The notes below the pieces were generated by a model, which saw only the letters and a program-made list of their open reading frames with translations, did not search any database and was not told the origin of the DNA. The position numbers were made by a program, and so were the translations under genes. A stretch of DNA of 5,393 bases, taken from contig JANMVX010000234.1 of NCBI GenBank assembly GCA_031393505.1, forward strand, positions 1 through 5,393. The letters are read 5' to 3'. Positions 4,313 to 5,393 of this stretch are shown piece after piece. This DNA is from JANYHF01 sp031393505. Lineage in GTDB: Bacteria; Pseudomonadota; Alphaproteobacteria; Rhizobiales; Hyphomicrobiaceae. Position 1 is the stretch's first letter, and each line of letters begins with the position of its first letter.

Positions 4313-5393
4313 TCATCCGGTGCCCGCCAGGGGGTCGCGGCTCGGGCCTGCGACCACCCCCGCGTCGTGCAACTTGCCGACCGCCGCAGCGTCCAGCCGC
4401 AGCACATCCATCAGGATCTGATCGGTGTGCTGTCCGAGCAAGGGCGCTGGCTCAATCCGGCCGCGCGGCACGCCGGCGATGCGCACCGATGTACCTGCGG
4501 CCAGGTGGTGTCCGATCCCCGCCGTTTCGACGCGCTCGAACACCGGATTGCTGGCGCTGACCCGAAGGTCGGTGGCCAGCGTTTGGCGCACGGTCTGGTA
4601 GCGCCCCCAACAGACGTTGTTGGCCTTGAAGATGTCGGCAATGTGAAAGCTCGTTCGGCTCGAACACCAGCCCTCGACCAAGGCGGCGATACCCTCCCGC
4701 GCCTCATATCGCTCGCCTTCCTTGGCGAAGTCCAGACCCATCGACGACGCCAGGGCGCCGATTTGCGCCTCCAACTGACACGCCTTGACCAGGCACTTCC
4801 ATTGACCGAGCGAGATCGCTGCAACGAAGATGCGCGCCCCGTCTGAGGTCGCGAAGTCCCGCCCGAACGCGCCATAGAGATGATTGCCCAGCGAAGGGCG
4901 CTCCTGATCGAGCAGTTCCGCCTGCGCCAGCATGCCGAGGTGCGAAAGCATGGTGAACGCCACGTCCGAGAGGGCCAGTCGAAGTTCTGCCCCTTTGCCT
5001 GTGGCCTGGCGATGCGCCGCGGCGGCCGTCACAGCGAACGCTGCCTGATACGCGCAGGCGATGTCCCAGGCGGGCAGCACATGGTTGACGGGCGCACTTT
5101 CGCAGCCGCCGCCTGTCATGCTGGGGAAGCCGGTTGCGCAATTTACCGTGTAGTCCACCGCGGTCGAACCGTCCGGGTTGCCTTCGATCGTGCAGGAAAT
5201 CAGGTCGGGCCGCTGCGCCGCCAAAGCTGCGTGCGAGAGCCAGGGCACGCCAATGTTGGTCAGCAGCACGCCGCCATTCTCGCCAGGCGCGGTCACCAGT
5301 GCGCGAACGAGTTCTTGCCCCTGCGGGCTGCGGATGTCGATCGCGATGGAACGCTTGCCCTTGTTCAGCCCGGTCCAGTAGAGGCTGCGGCCT
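4313..5393 (-). CDS. mct: Mesaconyl-CoA C1-C4 CoA transferase (2-methylfumaryl-CoA isomerase), family III CoA transferase, N-terminus outside the window
   Basis: The frame is open to the right edge; 359 residues are visible and roughly 45-55 N-terminal residues are missing, judged from a usual length near 405. Visible residues 4-19 (LYWTGLNKGKRSIAID) are the family III (CaiB/BaiF) signature. NHVLPAWDIACAYQAA (103-118) holds D110, in the position of the catalytic aspartate that forms the acyl anhydride. Features I associate with the Mct branch are TAPGENGG (34-41), GNPDGSTAVDYTVN, GNHLYGAFGRDFATSDG (169-185) and the ending KLHDAGVVAGP. Mct moves CoA within mesaconyl-CoA from C1 to C4, without a free acceptor, in the 3-hydroxypropionate bi-cycle. 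The gene leads a minus-strand run with the meh remnant (15-bp gap) and mch. A GTG at 5296 lies inside the conserved region and is not the start. An intermolecular CoA transferase of the same family is the main alternative. Confidence 0.83.
   Translation of the reverse strand, partial: GRSLYWTGLNKGKRSIAIDIRSPQGQELVRALVTAPGENGGVLLTNIGVPWLSHAALAAQRPDLISCTIEGNPDGSTAVDYTVNCATGFPSMTGGGCESAPVNHVLPAWDIACAYQAAFAVTAAAAHRQATGKGAELRLALSDVAFTMLSHLGMLAQAELLDQERPSLGNHLYGAFGRDFATSDGARIFVAAISLGQWKCLVKACQLEAQIGALASSMGLDFAKEGERYEAREGIAALVEGWCSSRTSFHIADIFKANNVCWGRYQTVRQTLATDLRVSASNPVFERVETAGIGHHLAAGTSVRIAGVPRGRIEPAPLLGQHTDQILMDVLRLDAAAVGKLHDAGVVAGPSRDPLAGTG

Noticed and set aside
5294..5296. GTG as the start of the CoA transferase
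   Set aside because: The same frame stays open to the window edge and encodes the family signature LNKGKRSIAID upstream of it, so the real start lies outside the window.

Overview
The window looks like a chromosomal catabolic region of a high-GC proteobacterium, most likely a Burkholderiales-type betaproteobacterium. This is judged from protein character, GC-rich third codon positions and gene combination; it is inference, since no rRNA or marker gene is present. It holds four intact or edge-truncated genes of recognisable family, one short EthD-type gene, and one gene that appears to have lost its middle.

Layout, left to right. (1) On the minus strand, running off the left edge, is the start of an exported metallo-beta-lactamase-fold hydrolase of the N-acyl-homoserine-lactonase type. 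(2) About 625 bp follow in which I find no convincing gene. (3) On the plus strand, an EthD-domain protein is followed 81 bp later by a complete ACS-family MFS transporter; the two probably form one unit. (4) Directly after the transporter stop is a 46-bp, almost perfect palindrome, placed between converging transcription units. (5) On the minus strand, entering from the right edge, are three tightly packed genes read in the order mct-like CoA transferase/isomerase, a 99-aa meh-like remnant, and mch-like double-hotdog hydratase.

The three minus-strand genes correspond to the three steps that process mesaconyl-CoA in the second part of the 3-hydroxypropionate bi-cycle of Chloroflexus. Mch interconverts beta-methylmalyl-CoA and mesaconyl-C1-CoA, Mct moves CoA from C1 to C4, and Meh hydrates mesaconyl-C4-CoA to citramalyl-CoA. 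The most notable observation is that the Meh-like gene keeps only its first ~33 and last ~65 codons. They are joined in frame, and the 4-nt ATGA overlap with mch is intact. If real, the C4 hydratase step cannot be made from this locus. The pathway would then need another Meh, or the remaining Mct and Mch would serve a different route, such as mesaconate entry to beta-methylmalyl-CoA.

No tRNA, rRNA, CRISPR array or insertion sequence was seen. All family assignments rest on reading motifs by eye and recall of the families; no searches were run.
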